A program made the position numbers and the translations under genes. From Cynocephalus volans (taxonomy: Eukaryota > Chordata > Mammalia > Dermoptera > Cynocephalidae), in contig NC_084468.1 of assembly GCF_027409185.1 (NCBI RefSeq), positions 48,795,001 through 48,859,000 on the forward strand: a DNA stretch of 64,000 nucleotides, written 5' to 3'. Each line of letters starts with the position of its first letter. The stretch's first letter is position 1. Below the pieces are notes generated by a model. That model ran no database searches. It was not told where the DNA came from and saw only the letters and a list, made by a program, of their open reading frames with translations. Of this stretch, positions 44,876 to 56,988 are shown piece by piece.

Positions 44876-46739
44876 CCCAGCCTCTTCCTAGTTTTACCAC
44901 TCAGAAAATGTCTTCCTAAGGACCAGAGAAACTCCTCTTTGAAATGTAAGCATTGAAGGAGATAGCATCCCTGTCTGCCAATCTCTGTGGGAAGGTAGAA
45001 GCCTAATTTCTACGGGCACCAATTAGCAAACATAGGTGAGCTAACCACAGAAAAACATTTGCAAACTCAAGAATAACTGAATGTGCCGGACACATCTCTT
45101 TGATCATTGATCAACCTCCATATCACAGCCTCCAGTTCTCTTCCACTAGCTCATCCCAGTGCTTAAAAACTCTCCCATGTTCTGTTTCAGTGGAGCTGAG
45201 TTTAGTCTCTCTCCCCTATTGTAATAGTCTTGAACAGTGTCTTGCCTGCCTGTTTAAATTTGTCTGGTGAAATTTTTACTTGGACAAAAGAGTTATTGCA
45301 AGGAAGAAGGGAAGAGACTATTGCAATAGAAAGAAAGCTGTGACCACAGGATCTCCAAGTATTGCAAGGTTAGGAAAAAAGTGTTTTCTTTTATAGAGAG
45401 GAATAAACAAAGCTAGAAAGAAAGGGGTGTGAGGAAGAGGAATGAAGGTGTGGCAGACAGTAGATCAGAGAATGATTTACCCTGAGGCTGGCCGATTCAC
45501 AGGTGGGACTGTCAAGAGGCAGTTGTATGCTGGCCAACGTTTAGGGACCTGGGGGAGGAGGGAAGCTTAACTGAAGTTTGGCTAGGAAGCACATTGGTCC
45601 TATTGACCAGTGGAGACAAGCAGTTCAGCAAATCACTAATGAAACAAAGAATGGGAACTTCAAGGGTCTGTGTCTGGCCTTGTCGTAGAAAGACAAGTGA
45701 ATTCTTAAGTCTTATCTAGGTCATACGGGAAGGGTAGTTCTTCGTATTAAGTATTTTCTGGAACACAAAGGGGTGTGGGTAGTTCCTGGAGCACAGAGCT
45801 TAGGTAAAATTCAGCATTGTCAGGAGCTGCAGGCCTGGCCGCAGCCCCACACCCACAAGGTAAACCAGCAGGTTAGCGACAAGGTGTGGGAGCTGTGATG
45901 ATTCCCGGCCTTCTACACTGAATTTCAGAGGATAATGGCTGTGGCATCCTTTCCACCTTCCAGGTCTCCAGCAAATTTCCCTTGTGGCCAACCCTGACTC
46001 AGAGCCATACAGTGAAGGAAATTCTGAAAAATATAGTTTCAGCTTGGCTAAGTTGGTACAGTATAAAATCAATCCAGTATCAACCTAAATAACAGACACA
46101 AGGAGAGATTCTCTAAAAGAAAATGATGATTTTGGGGGAATAGGGCATTGCAATGGGAATAAACCTGCCATAATAAACTATATTTGTATTCAAGGAGGTA
46201 AAGGAAGACAAAAGTTTCTAAAGGAAAAATGATGAGGATTTCATCATTGTTTTGAGATAATTATCCTTGACTGCAAAAATCAATAACAAAGGTGGTGTCA
46301 GCCCGAGGTTGGACAGGCGGTTGCTGGGCAGATGTCCTCTCAGAAGTATATTTTTTGTGTTAGGTTGTGGGTATTGAAGAATCCTTTGTGATGGTTCTTG
46401 TTATCAGGCATTTGTGCATGAGAACCCTCTCTTTATGGCCTTCCCCAGATCTATATGTAAGGGTTTTTGTTTGTTTTTGTTTTTAACACAGGTGACTCCA
46501 TTTTGATTCTGATAACTTTTACACCGGTGAATAAAATGAAAATAAAATATTAAAGCAGTGTGATTTTGAATAAGTTGAGCCATGAAAATAAATATATCAT
46601 AGTAAGGAGGTGCCGACTATATGGAGATGGAAATGGTCACAGTGGCTAAGGTTTTATGTAAATAAGAAGTGTCATTTATTTCAGAAACATCTCTGGCCTA
46701 GCCAGTGCAATCTCCTTGATGTGCCTGTAGTACTTACTA
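44876..46739. other. Unassigned, possibly endogenous-retroviral LTR sequence
   Basis: Parts at 44960-45280 and 46290-46500 have an LTR-like look ('taaaaactctcccatg', 'gtgactccattttg'), but no diagnostic ends or target duplications are visible. The 90-codon minus ORF 45800-46072 lacks a domain. Confidence 0.35.
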
Positions 46740-46925
46740 TACCCAGTCCCATTAATACTAATTGCATTCTATTTTAATCATTTATTGGTGTGAGGGTCTT
46801 CCAAACTAGGTTTGGACTTCCAAGTTTAGTTTATACTTCTTTTGGTTTCTAGCACATAAGACTGTGCCTGACCCATAGAAGGATCTCATTATAAGTTTGC
46901 TGTAAAAATGGTTGAATGAGGTAGT
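46740..46925 (+). repeat. L2/MIR-like 3' end
   Basis: 'gtttctagcacataagactgtgcctgacccatagaaggatctcat' and 'tggttgaatgag' match the tail region of L2. Confidence 0.5.
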
Positions 46926-47846
46926 GACATTTTTTGAAAGATGAACTTTGAATTCAGGACTCTAACAAAAATATTATGACCAAAAAAAAAAAAAAAAAGA
47001 AAAAAAAAAAGAGAGAGAAACAAGTTATACAAAAAAATGAAAATTATCTTACTTTTTGGTGTGACTCAGCATTCAGACCAAAAGACAACTTGTACTGGCA
47101 CTTTGAGTATATCAGTGAGAAGATACCAGAGGTATAGTCAACTGGCACAATATTTTGTAACCAAGGGTTACAGATTATCAGAACTCTTAAAGGCTGGTGG
47201 CTGAAGTAGAGGGTATCTTTCCAGAGAAAAGTTCTTTTCAGCATGTGTTCTTCTTGTGTCTTTTATTCTGTTTGATAAATAATACTCTACATGGTGAAAG
47301 GTGGTTCATATACATACACATCTCTCTTTCAGGGAGGCGCAAAAAAGTCCCTAATACGTGTACGCACATCAAATTAGAATCATTGCACTTTTCTCATCCT
47401 GAGCCTGACATTGCCTCTACCTCATTCAAAACGCTCCGAAAGGCTCCCATCCTGGGACGATGGAACCCAGACAGACTTCATTCTCCCTCACACCTTGTCC
47501 TAAAATATCTTATTCTACTTCATTCTGAGTTTTTACCTTAACCTGTCTGTTTTTTATTTTCATCTCTGTCACCCAGGATTCTTCTGGTCATAAATCCCTA
47601 AATCTTTCTTAGAAGCTTCCTGGTTTCTTAACACTTCTTGTAAGAGAATTGGCCATCCCTCACTCTTAAATGCATCAGCTGATAGTAACTAGAAAGATTA
47701 AGAAGGCTCCAGTTGTACTTGTATGTAGAAGATGTTTTCATCCCAGGTCCCTACCATTACCCTGCCCCAATTCTTTTCCCTTTTGACCTACCATTGAGCC
47801 CATTCCTATAACTGTATACCCTTAATCCAGTGTCTCTATGACATTG
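46926..47846. other. Unassigned intergenic DNA
   Basis: A-rich tract at 46982-47010. The 114-codon ORF 47197-47541 has no recognisable domain. Confidence 0.4.
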
Positions 47847-47915
47847 TAATATTTCTGCATAATAAATTACACTTACTATTATAATATTTCTGCATAATAA
47901 ATTACACTTACTATA
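47847..47915. repeat. 35-bp tandem duplication
   Basis: Two adjacent copies of a unit beginning TAATATTTCTGCATAATAAA, period 35, almost identical, which indicates a recent duplication. Confidence 0.95.
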
Positions 47916-47979
47916 AATTTATTTAACAAACAGCAGTAGTGGTCATTACACTATAGGTATTTTTATAAGTGATCTTCAA

Positions 47980-48165
47980 GGATGAATCATGTAAAGATCA
48001 CACAAAAAGTGTTTGAAGAAGGTGCTATTTTTATCATTTTACGTTTGAGAAAACTGGAGCCCAAAGAGTTGAGATTATTTATCCAAATTACAGCTAATAA
48101 GTGAAAAGGACAGTAGTCAAAGCCGAGAAATCTGGCTCCAGAGACTAAACTCTTGACTTTTATGC
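47980..48165 (-). repeat. MIR SINE relic
   Basis: Antisense MIR in order: 'ggtgctatttttatcattttacg', 'gagaaaactggagcccaaagagttgag', 'tccaaattacagctaataagtg' and 'gaaatctggctccagag'. Confidence 0.85.
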
Positions 48166-49304
48166 TATGCTTTCCTCCATGATAGCAGAATGAACTAGAG
48201 GAAATAGAAAAAAAAAAAAAAAAATCAGCTGTAGGAAATGACAAAAACTGAAAGATGGATTAAGAAATAGACTTGCAAAGCTGAACGATGACACAGAATG
48301 ACAGCAATCAGAGAAAGAAAAGAGGAAGACAGGAATAGAGAACAATTGACAGAAATACATATATTCAAAGAGACAGAAGCAGAGAAAAAAGTGGTCAAAA
48401 AATATAGCAGCATAGAGGCCAAAATATTCACTTTTAAAGAAAATAGTGTTAAATATCTTGCTATTTGTGAGGCATAGAGTTATTACTATTATTTTTTTCT
48501 GAATTGCAAGTCATTAGGAGTTAAAGTTAAAACATTGCAACACAGATAAAGGGGTTTGCATTTAGACAACGATGATCTATAAGTAAGTATGGTGAGAAAT
48601 AATTTAAAAGAAAATGTGGAGAAAGCATGTTAAAATGAGTAGCTTAGCAACAGTAGAAGGCCAGTGACACATTTAGGAAATAATTGGCAATAGTGGCTGT
48701 TTGTAGGGAGACCTTAGAATTTAAAATTATAAAGAAAGATTTTTTTGTTTTGTTTTAAACTATTTGGTGGCATGTATGCTAACAAGACTTAGAAAGAGAT
48801 ACGTTTTTGAACTGAGTGAGCAGCAGTCTCTAAATTGCCTGCACAAGAGTCATTCTGATGACACCCTCAGTGTGCTAATTTTATACCAGAAAAATGTATA
48901 GAATTCTTTCAGATCATGGCTGTTAGAAACTTGAGAAGCAGTAGACCTTTAAAAAGCCTAACAGCCACATACCTACTGAGAAAATGTTCTGCTTTTCTCT
49001 TTGCATTTATAAACTACTATGTTGGAGGACAGTCTCCATGTATAAAATCATTTTTTTCCTGAGCTTCCTTCCTGAAGTGGGGACTTCACAGTAATGTATT
49101 AATGTCACCAAGCTGGCAGCCTGTGCTTGTCAGATATGATTTTTGTTCCGCAGATGTCACAGAAAGAATGGCTAGAGATTACTGCCCATTTCCCAAGTAT
49201 CTCTGAGAAACTGTCGAACACCTCCATAACGCAAGACTTTGTCTTACAGTTACTTAAATTCATATTTTTATTCATTTGAACATAGGACCAATGATTTTCT
49301 TTAC
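48166..49304. other. Unassigned intergenic DNA
   Basis: A-run at 48209-48224. No supported gene; the minus ORFs at 48160-48431 overlap one another and lack domains. Confidence 0.4.
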
Positions 49305-49343
49305 AATGTTATTGAAGTATAATTGAAGTACAGTGAACCATGC
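49305..49343 (-). mobile_element. Old antisense L1, 3' tail piece
   Basis: 'ttattgaagtataattgaagtacagtgaacc' is the antisense 3' end of old L1M elements. The element appears to resume near 50490, after a Tigger-like insertion. Confidence 0.6.
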
Positions 49344-50300
49344 ACGGTGGGTCCTTTTTATTTGTGAATCCTGCATTTGTGAATTCACCTATTTGCTAAC
49401 ATCATAGCACTTTTGTAGTCATTTGAAGACACGTGCACAGTGGCAAAAAATTTGAGAAATTTACTCACTCTGGTTTTAGCTCTGATATTGTAGACAAGCA
49501 TCTGTCAGTCATCCATTCAGCACTACATTGCCCACACTTTTGTGTTTAAAAATTGGTCTTTCAAGCCTTGTGGCTGAAGTGCTATCTAGTGTTCCTAAGT
49601 ACAAGAAGACTGATGGAGAAAATATGAAGTTTAGATAAGCTTCCTTCAGGCATGAGTGCTGGTGCTTTTCACTGGGAGTTCCACGCTGATGAATCAACAA
49701 TATGGTATATTCAGAAAAGAAAGAGGAAATTTGCCAATTTGAGCTGTAAAAGCTACGAGGGGGTTTCAAAAAATTCATGGAAAGATTCTTATTATCTTTT
49801 AATTCCTTTATTCCATGAACTTTTTGAAATACCTCCTATGAAAAAGTGGGTACACGTATAAATTAATAAGATGACAACTGATTTTTAAAATAAGCTCAGT
49901 GGATAGCATTGTTGTGAGGCTGAGAGACCAAGAAATTTATGGTTTGTTACCCAAATTAAGGAAAATGTTAAGACCCTCTCGGCTAGTGCTGGCTGGCTTG
50001 CATGTTTCAACGGGCAATATCACATGAAAAATGCTGAACTTGCGGGTAAGGCAGGTTCTCTAGATCAGGAGGCTGCAAAAAATTTTAAAAATACCTGGTA
50101 AGTGTTACATGGAAAAAAGGTTATGCGGAAGAGCAGTATTTTAATGATGATGAGATCTCGCTTATTTTACAAGGTCACTAGCAAGCTAACCTATATAACT
50201 GAAGTGGTATTTCAGTTGAAGAAAGTGTCGTGACCAGAGGATCGCAGGAGCCTAACTTTGTATTTCCTAGAAGCAATAATTGCGGTTTCTTTAATTCAGT
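49344..50300 (+). mobile_element. Tigger-like (pogo-class) transposon relic
   Basis: The start has the terminal repeat-like text 'ggtgggtcctttttatttgtgaatcctgcatttgtg'. Later pieces translate to pogo-transposase-like motifs: SAGAFHWEFHADESTIWYI (helix-turn-helix region), then after the inserted MITE 'ASAGWLACF', 'AGKAGSLDQEAAKNF' and 'KGYAEEQYFNDDE', which correspond to the CENP-B-like DNA-binding and early catalytic parts. Frameshifts and stops break it. Family not determined; not Tigger1. ORF 49652-49861 covers part of it. Confidence 0.7.
49756..49839. mobile_element. Mariner-derived MITE, copy 2 (inside Tigger-like element)
   Basis: Ends CGAGGGGGTTTCAAAAAATT and AACTTTTTGAAATACCTCCT are near inverted complements; the core has ATTATCTTTTAATTC. 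A TA dinucleotide precedes it, as expected for mariner insertion. It interrupts the transposase-derived sequence. Confidence 0.8.
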
Positions 50301-50402
50301 GTTTGTCATGACTTTATAAAACATAACTACCTTTATTAAAGAGAATCAGAAAGTATAGAAATTATTATCTCTATATATTCTTAAATATACACACATACAT
50401 GT

Positions 50403-50482
50403 GAAAGGTATTCAAAAAGTTCACGGAAGGATTTATATTATCTTTTAATTCTGTTCTTCCATAAACTTTCTGAAGTACCCTC
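50403..50482. mobile_element. Mariner-derived MITE, copy 3
   Basis: GAAAGGTATTCAAAAAGTTC at one end and AAACTTTCTGAAGTACCCTC at the other, with the shared ATTATCTTTTAATTC core. Only about 560 bp from copy 2 and in the same relative orientation. Confidence 0.78.
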
Positions 50483-50489
50483 ATCTACG

Positions 50490-51348
50490 TGTATATACGA
50501 GAAATAATCACCACAATAAGATAATGGCATTTTCATTATAACTGAAAGTTTTCTTGTGTCCCTTTCCAGTCCATCCCTCCTTCCACCTCCATCCCTGGGC
50601 ATTTTTTGAACTGCTTTCTGAATCTATAAGTTCGTTTGCATGTTCTAGAATTTTAGGTAAATGGAATGTACACTTTTTCTTTTTTTAGTCTAGCTTCTTT
50701 TATTCAGCATAATGACTTTGAGATTTTTCCACGTTGTGTGCATGAATAGTTCATTCCTTCTCATTGCTGAATGGTGTTCCATAGGGTGAATATACCCATG
50801 AATATACCCGTTCATGGATATTTATGTTGATTTCAGCTTTTTGCTGTTACAACTAAAACTGCCATGAACATTTGCGTACAAGTGTTGTGTGGACATATGT
50901 GTTTCCATCTCTTGGTTAAATAGATAGGAGTAGACTGGCTGGGACAGGTTGTAGGTGTGGGTTTAAATTTTTAAGAAACTTCCATACTGTCTCTAAAGTG
51001 ATTGTACTAGTTTACATTCCTCCCAGTGCTGTGTGAGAGTCTCAGTTTTTCTGCGTGGTTGTTAACACTTGTGATGGTCAGTCATTAATTGTAGCCATTG
51101 GGATCCGATTGTAGTTTCAATATCCATTTCCATGACAACTAACAATGTTGGACATCTTTTTGTATTTTCTGCTCATACATACTCTTTTTTAAAGTGACCA
51201 TTCAAACTCAACTATTTTTTTTAATTGGGTTTTCTTTTGTGTTACTAAAGCTTAAGAGTTATTTAGATAGTCATTATAATCTCTTTGCCTGATATATGCG
51301 CTATGAATATTTTTTCCAAGTATGGAACTTGCTTTTTTGTTTTTAAAT
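50490..51348 (-). mobile_element. Old antisense L1 (outer host of the nest), middle piece
   Basis: Antisense L1M text: 'tttccagtccatccctcc', 'aagttcgtttgcatgttctagaattttaggtaaatgg', 'cattgctgaatggtgttcc', 'gaacatttgcgtacaagt' and 'atgaatattttttccaagtatgg'. It continues at 56008 with the next stretch of the same element, across a younger L1. Confidence 0.85.
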
Positions 51349-54300
51349 TTTTTAAGATTTACTTTTTTAAATTTTATTTTACTATTTAATTTTTTTATTT
51401 TAATTTATCAATATACAATATAGTTGATTTTTGTGTCCCTTTACCAATTCCTCTTTCCCACTTCCCTCTCTCCTCTGCCCCATCAACATCATATCTGTTC
51501 ACTTGTCTTAACAAGTTCAAGGAATTGTTGTATCAAGTAATTATGATGGTTATGTCTTCTTCCCACCCACACCAGTTTATTTATTTGTATATTTATTTAT
51601 TTATTTATTTTTAGCTCCCCAAATTAAGTGAGAACATGTGGTATTTCTCTTTCTGTGCCTGGCTTATTTCACATAATATAATTTTCTGTAAGTCCATTCA
51701 TGTTGCTGCAAATGGTAGTATTTCATTCTTTTTTATAGCAGAGTAGTATTCCATTGTGTGGATGTACCACAGTTTCCTTATCCATTCATCTGATGATGTA
51801 CATTTCGGTTGGTTCCAACTCTTGGCTATTCTAAATGCTGCAATAAACATGGGGGTACCATTCGACATGATGATTTCTATTCCTCTGGGTATATACCTAG
51901 CAGTGGAATAGCTGGGTCGTATGGTAGATCTATCTATAAATGTTTGAGGAATCTGCATACCATTTTCCATAAAGGCCGCACCATTTTGTGGTCCCACCAG
52001 CAGTGTAGGAAGGTTCCTTTTTCTCCTCATCCTCACCAGCATTTGTCATTCTCAGTTTTTTGGATATTAGCCATCCTAACTGGGGTGAGATGGTATTCAG
52101 TGTGGTTTTGATTTGTATTTCCAGAATGCTGAGTGATGTTGAGCATTTTTTCATGTGTCTGTTGGCCATTCATATATTTTCCGTTGAGAAATACGTATTC
52201 AGTTCCTTTGCCATTTTTTAATTGGGTTATTTGGATTTTTGCTGTAAAGTTGTTTGAGTTCCTTGTATATTCTGGATATTAATCCTTTGTCAGATGTATA
52301 TTTTGCAAATATTTTCTCCCACTCTGTTGGTTGTCTTTTCATTCTGTTAATTGTTTCTTTTGCTGTGCAGAGGCTTTTTAGTTTGATGTAATCCCCCCTT
52401 TTTTATTTTTCCTTTGGTAACCTGTGCTTTTGGGGTCATATTCATGAAGGATGTACCCACTCATACTTCCTGGAGTATTTCCCCTATGTTTTCTTTGAGG
52501 AGTTTTATTGTTTCAGGATGTATATTTAATTCTTTAATCCATTTTGAATTGATTTTGGTATATGGTGAGAGGTACAGGTCTAGTTGCATTATCCCACATA
52601 TGAATATCTAGTTTTTGTAGCACCATTTGCTGAAGAGGCAGTCTCTTCCCCAGTGTTTAGAGTTGGTGCCTTTGTCAAAGATCAGATGGCTGTAGGTGTA
52701 TGGGTTGATTTCTAGATTCTCTATTCTGTTCCATTGATCCATGTGTCTGTTTTTATGCCAGTGTAATTCTGTTTTGGTTATTATAGCTTTGTAGTAAGTT
52801 TAAAGTCAGGTAGTGTGTTATGCCTCCAGCTTTATTTATTTATTTATTGCTCAGAATTGCTTTGGCTGTGTGTGGTCTTTTGTTATTCCATATAAATGTC
52901 TGGATAGTTTTTTCCATTTCTGAAGAAAATGTTATTGGAATTTTGATGGGGATTGCATTGAATTTTTATATCATTCTGGGTAGTATGGACATTTTCACAA
53001 TGTTGATTCTTCCAATCCAAGAGCATGTGACATATTTCCATCTTCTTGTATCCTCTCTAATTTCTCTCAGCAGTGTTTTGTAGTTCTCATTGTAAAGATC
53101 TTTCACATCCTCAGTTAACTCTATTCCTAAGTATTTTATTTTTTTGGTGGCTATTGTAAATGGGCAAGCTTTCCTGATTTCTCTTTCTGCATGTTCACTA
53201 TTGGAGAATAGAAATGTTACTGATTTTTGTGTGTTGATTTTGTATCCTGAAACTTTGCTGAAATCATTTATCAATTCCAAGAGTTTTTTGTAGAGGCTTT
53301 AGGCTGTTGGATATATAGGATCATATCATCTGCAAACAGGGACAGTTTGACTTCATCTTTTCCAATCTGGATACCATTTATTTCCTTCTCTTCTCTGATT
53401 ACTCTGGCTAGTACTTCCAATGCTATGTTGAATAGGAGTGGTGAGAGTGGGTGTTCTTGTCTAGTTCCTGTTTCCCCATTCAGGATGATATTGGCAGCGG
53501 GCTTATCATATATGGCTTTAATTGTGTTGAGATAGTTTCCATCTATACCCAACTTGTAGAGAGTCTATATCAAGAACAAATATTGAATTTTGTCAAATGC
53601 TTTTTCAGCATCTATAGGCATGATCATATAATTTTTCTCTTTGATATTATTGATGTGCTGTATCACATTTATTGATTAGTGTATGTTGGACCAACTTCTA
53701 TCACTGGGATGAATCTCACTTGATCATGGTGTATAATTTTGTGTATGTGTTGCTGTATTCTGTAAGCTAGTATTTTATTTAGGATTTTTGCATCTATATT
53801 CATCAAGGGTATTGGTCTGTAGTTTTATTGTATCTTTGTCTGGTTTTGGTATCATGATGATGTTGGCCTCAGAATGAGTGTGGGAGAATTGCCTCTGTTT
53901 CAATCTTTTGGAATAGTTTGTAGAGAATTGGTGTCAATCCCTCTCTGAAGGTTTGGTAGAATTCTGCAGTCTTGGGCTTTTCTTTGCTGGGAGACTTCTG
54001 ATAACAGCTTCAATGTCTTTTATTGTTATTGGTCTGTTCAGATTTTCTATATCTTCTCGGCTCACTTTTAGTAGTTTGTGTGTGTCCAGAAGTTTATCCA
54101 TTTCCTCCACATTTTCAAATTTGTTGGCATATAGTTGTTTATAGTAGTCTCTAATGATTCCTTGTATTTCTGAGATATCAGTTGTAATATCACCTTTTTC
54201 GTTGGTAAATGTTGTTATTTGGGTCTTTTTTTAGTTAGCCTTGCTAATGGTTTATCAATTTTATTTATCTTTTCAAAAAACCAACTTTTTGTTTCTTTGA

Positions 54301-55990
54301 TCTTTTGTATCATTTTTTGGGTTTCTGTTTCATTTAGTTCTGCTGTGATCTTAATTGTTTCTTTCCATCTACTAACTTTGGGTTTGGATTGTTCTTGTTT
54401 TTCTAGATCTTTAAGGTGAAGTGTTAGGTTGTTTACTTGCCATCTTTCCATTCTTCTGAAGTAAGCATTTAATGCAATAAATTTCCCCCTTAGTACTGTT
54501 ATGCAGTATTCCACAGGTTTTGGTATGATGTTTCATTATTTTCATTAGTTTCAATAAATTTTTTGATTTCCTGTTTAATTTCTTCTCAGACCTGTATGTC
54601 ATTAAGTAGGATGTTGTTTAATTTCCATGTCTTTGTATAGTTTCCAGAGTTACATTATTGATATCTAATTTTAATCCATTGTGATCTGAAAAAACATATG
54701 GAATAATTCCAAATTTTTGAATTTGTTGAGGCATGATTTGTGACCTAACATGTGGTCTATCCTGGAGAAAGTTCCATGTGCTGATGAGAAGAATGAATAT
54801 TCAGAGGTTGTTGGATGGAATGTTTGGTAGATATCTGCCAAGTCCAATTGGTCTAAAGTGTTGTTTAGATCTTGAGTTTTTCTGTTGATTTTTTGCCTAG
54901 ATGATCTGTCCAATGTTGAGAGTGGGGTATTCAGTTCCCCTACTATTATGGAATTAGTGTCTATTTCCTTCCTTAGGTGTAATAATGTTTGCTTTATAAA
55001 TCTGGCTGTTCTGATGTTGGGTGAGTATATATTAACAATTATTATGTCTTCTTGATGGATAGATCCTTTTACTATTATATAGTGGCCTTCTTTATCTCTT
55101 ATTATGGTTTTTTGATTTAAAGTCTATTTTATCTGATATAGTTCATTTTTGTTTCTATTTGCATGGTAAATCTTTTTCCATCCTTTCACTCTCAGTCTAT
55201 GTGTGTCTTTACAGGTGAGGTGAGTCTCTTGAAGGCAGCATATTGTTGGGTTCATCTTTTTAATCCAGTCAGTCAGTCTGTGTCTTTTGAGTGGGGAATT
55301 TAATACTTTTACATTAAGAGTTATTATTGAAGGGTATTGATTTATTCCTGGCATTTTTTTTTTTATTTTTGTTTGGATGTCTTAAGTATATTTTGTTCCT
55401 TTCTTTCTGATTTGCTGTTTGTCTTCTGTGTTTGTTGGTTTCTTGGGATGGTAGATAAACTTTTTTCCTCTTTATTGTTAGCATTTTTATTTTGCTGGTG
55501 AGTTTTGTTCTTTCTTGAGTATTCATGGCAGTGATGGTTGATTTTCAGGTACCAAACCCAGTACTTCCTTGAAAATTTCTTGTAAGGCTGGTCATGCGGT
55601 AGTGAACTCCTGCAGTTTTTTTGTCTGTGAAATATACTATTTGTCCTTCATTTTGGAGGGATAGCCCTGCTGTGTAAAGTGTTCTTGGCTGTCAATTTTT
55701 GTCTTTCAGTATTTTGAATATATCATCCCCTTCTTTTCTGGCCTTTAGGGTTTCTGATGAAAGGTCTGATGTTAGTCTGATTGGGGCTCCCTTATTGGTG
55801 ACTTGATGCTTCTCTCTTGCAGATTTTACGATTCTCTTTTTGTCTTTGAGTTTTGCCAATTTGACTGTAACATGTCTTGGAGAGAGGATGAGTATGTTTG
55901 GGGATCTTTGAGCCTCCTGAATCTGAAGATCTCTTTCTTTCCCTCTGCCTGCGAAGGTTTCTGCTATTATTTTGTTGAATATGGCCTCCC
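51349..55990 (-). mobile_element. 4.6-kb L1 inserted in an older L1, ORF2 nearly complete in length
   Basis: On the minus strand it runs from the C-terminal part of ORF1 (about 55990-55560) through a full-length but broken ORF2 to a 3' UTR. Recognisable pieces are the endonuclease start at 55354-55124 (LNSPLKRHRL, CCLQETHL), reverse transcriptase with FADD at 53336-53325 (ORF 53552-53271), ORF 53280-52966, and the C-terminal ORF 52042-51698. The 3' end carries TTTA repeats at about 51578-51613. A 17-bp target-site duplication of the form C-T-run-G-T-run-AAAT flanks it (51332-51348 and 55991-56007). The plus-strand ORFs within are shadows. It lacks the CA tract of copies A and B, so it is another subfamily. 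Confidence 0.92.
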
Positions 55991-56602
55991 CTTTTTGTTT
56001 TTTAAATGGTGTCTTTCAGTGAGAAAAAGTTTAAAATTTTTAAGTCCAATTTATGTATTCTTTTTTGTTTTTTGGTTTTAAGTTCTTGCTAAAAAATCTA
56101 CACTTACCCCAAGGTTGCCAAGATTTTTTTTCCTACATTTTTTCTTGAATTTTGTAGTTTAAGTTTTACATTTATGTCCACAATACATTTTGAGTTAATT
56201 TTGTAATTGGTATGAGACAAGGATCAATGTTCATTTTTTTCCCATATGCATAACCAGTTGATCCAGCACCATTTCTTGAAAAGACTTTCCTTTCCCCATT
56301 GAATTGCAATCTTTGTCAGAAAATCAACTGTATGAATCTATTTCTAGACAATGTCTGTTGTATTCCATTGATTTAGTTGGTTATCTTGTTTGTACGTTGT
56401 CTTTATTACCATAGATTTATAATAACTCTTGATGCCTGTTAAGGTAAATCCTGTGGTCTGTGAATTATTTTTGCATTTTGGGGGCCATTATAGGTTATTT
56501 GTATTTTTCTATACATTTTAGTATCTTATGGTCAATTTCTACTAAAAAAAATCACGTTGGATTTTTTTTTATTGGAAATATGTTGAATTTGTACAGCAAA
56601 CG
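55991..56602 (-). mobile_element. Old antisense L1, continuation of 50490-51348
   Basis: The text resumes exactly where the L1M consensus would continue: 'gtgtctttcagtgagaaaaagtttaaaattttt', 'cccaaggttgccaagattttttt', 'gatccagcaccatttcttgaaaagac' and 'ccattgatttagttggttatc'. The first 17 bases are the duplicated target site. Confidence 0.85.
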
Positions 56603-56988
56603 TGTGTTCATTTGCTAGGGCTGTCATAACAAAGTACCACATTTTAGGTTGCTAAAAAACAAAAAAGTATTTTCTTACAGTTCTGAGAGCTAGAAGTCTG
56701 AGTTCAAAGTGTCTGCAAGATTGGTTTCTTCTTAGGCCTCAGTTCTTGGCTTGTAGAAGGCAGTTTCCTCCCTGTATCCTCACATGGTCTTCCCTCTATA
56801 CATTTCTGTATCCTAGCCTCTTCTTGTAAGTACACAAGTCATGTTGGATTAGGATCCACCCTAATGACCTAATTTTAACTTAATTACTTCTTTCAAGACC
56901 CTATGTCCAACTATAGTCACATTCTATCATGCTGGGGGTTAGGAATTCTACATGTGGATTTTGGAGGGACACAATTCAGCCCATAATA
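56603..56988 (-). mobile_element. MLT1/MST-like MaLR solo LTR
   Basis: Antisense MaLR blocks in order: 'ttgctagggctgtcataacaaagtaccac', 'ttctgagagctagaagtctgag', 'cctcacatggtcttccctct', 'ggatccaccctaatgacctaattttaacttaattac' and 'gggacacaattcagcccataata'. Well preserved and inserted into the old L1. Confidence 0.9.

Noticed and set aside
47197..47541. 114-codon plus ORF as a gene
   Set aside because: No domain and embedded in unassigned repeat-like DNA.
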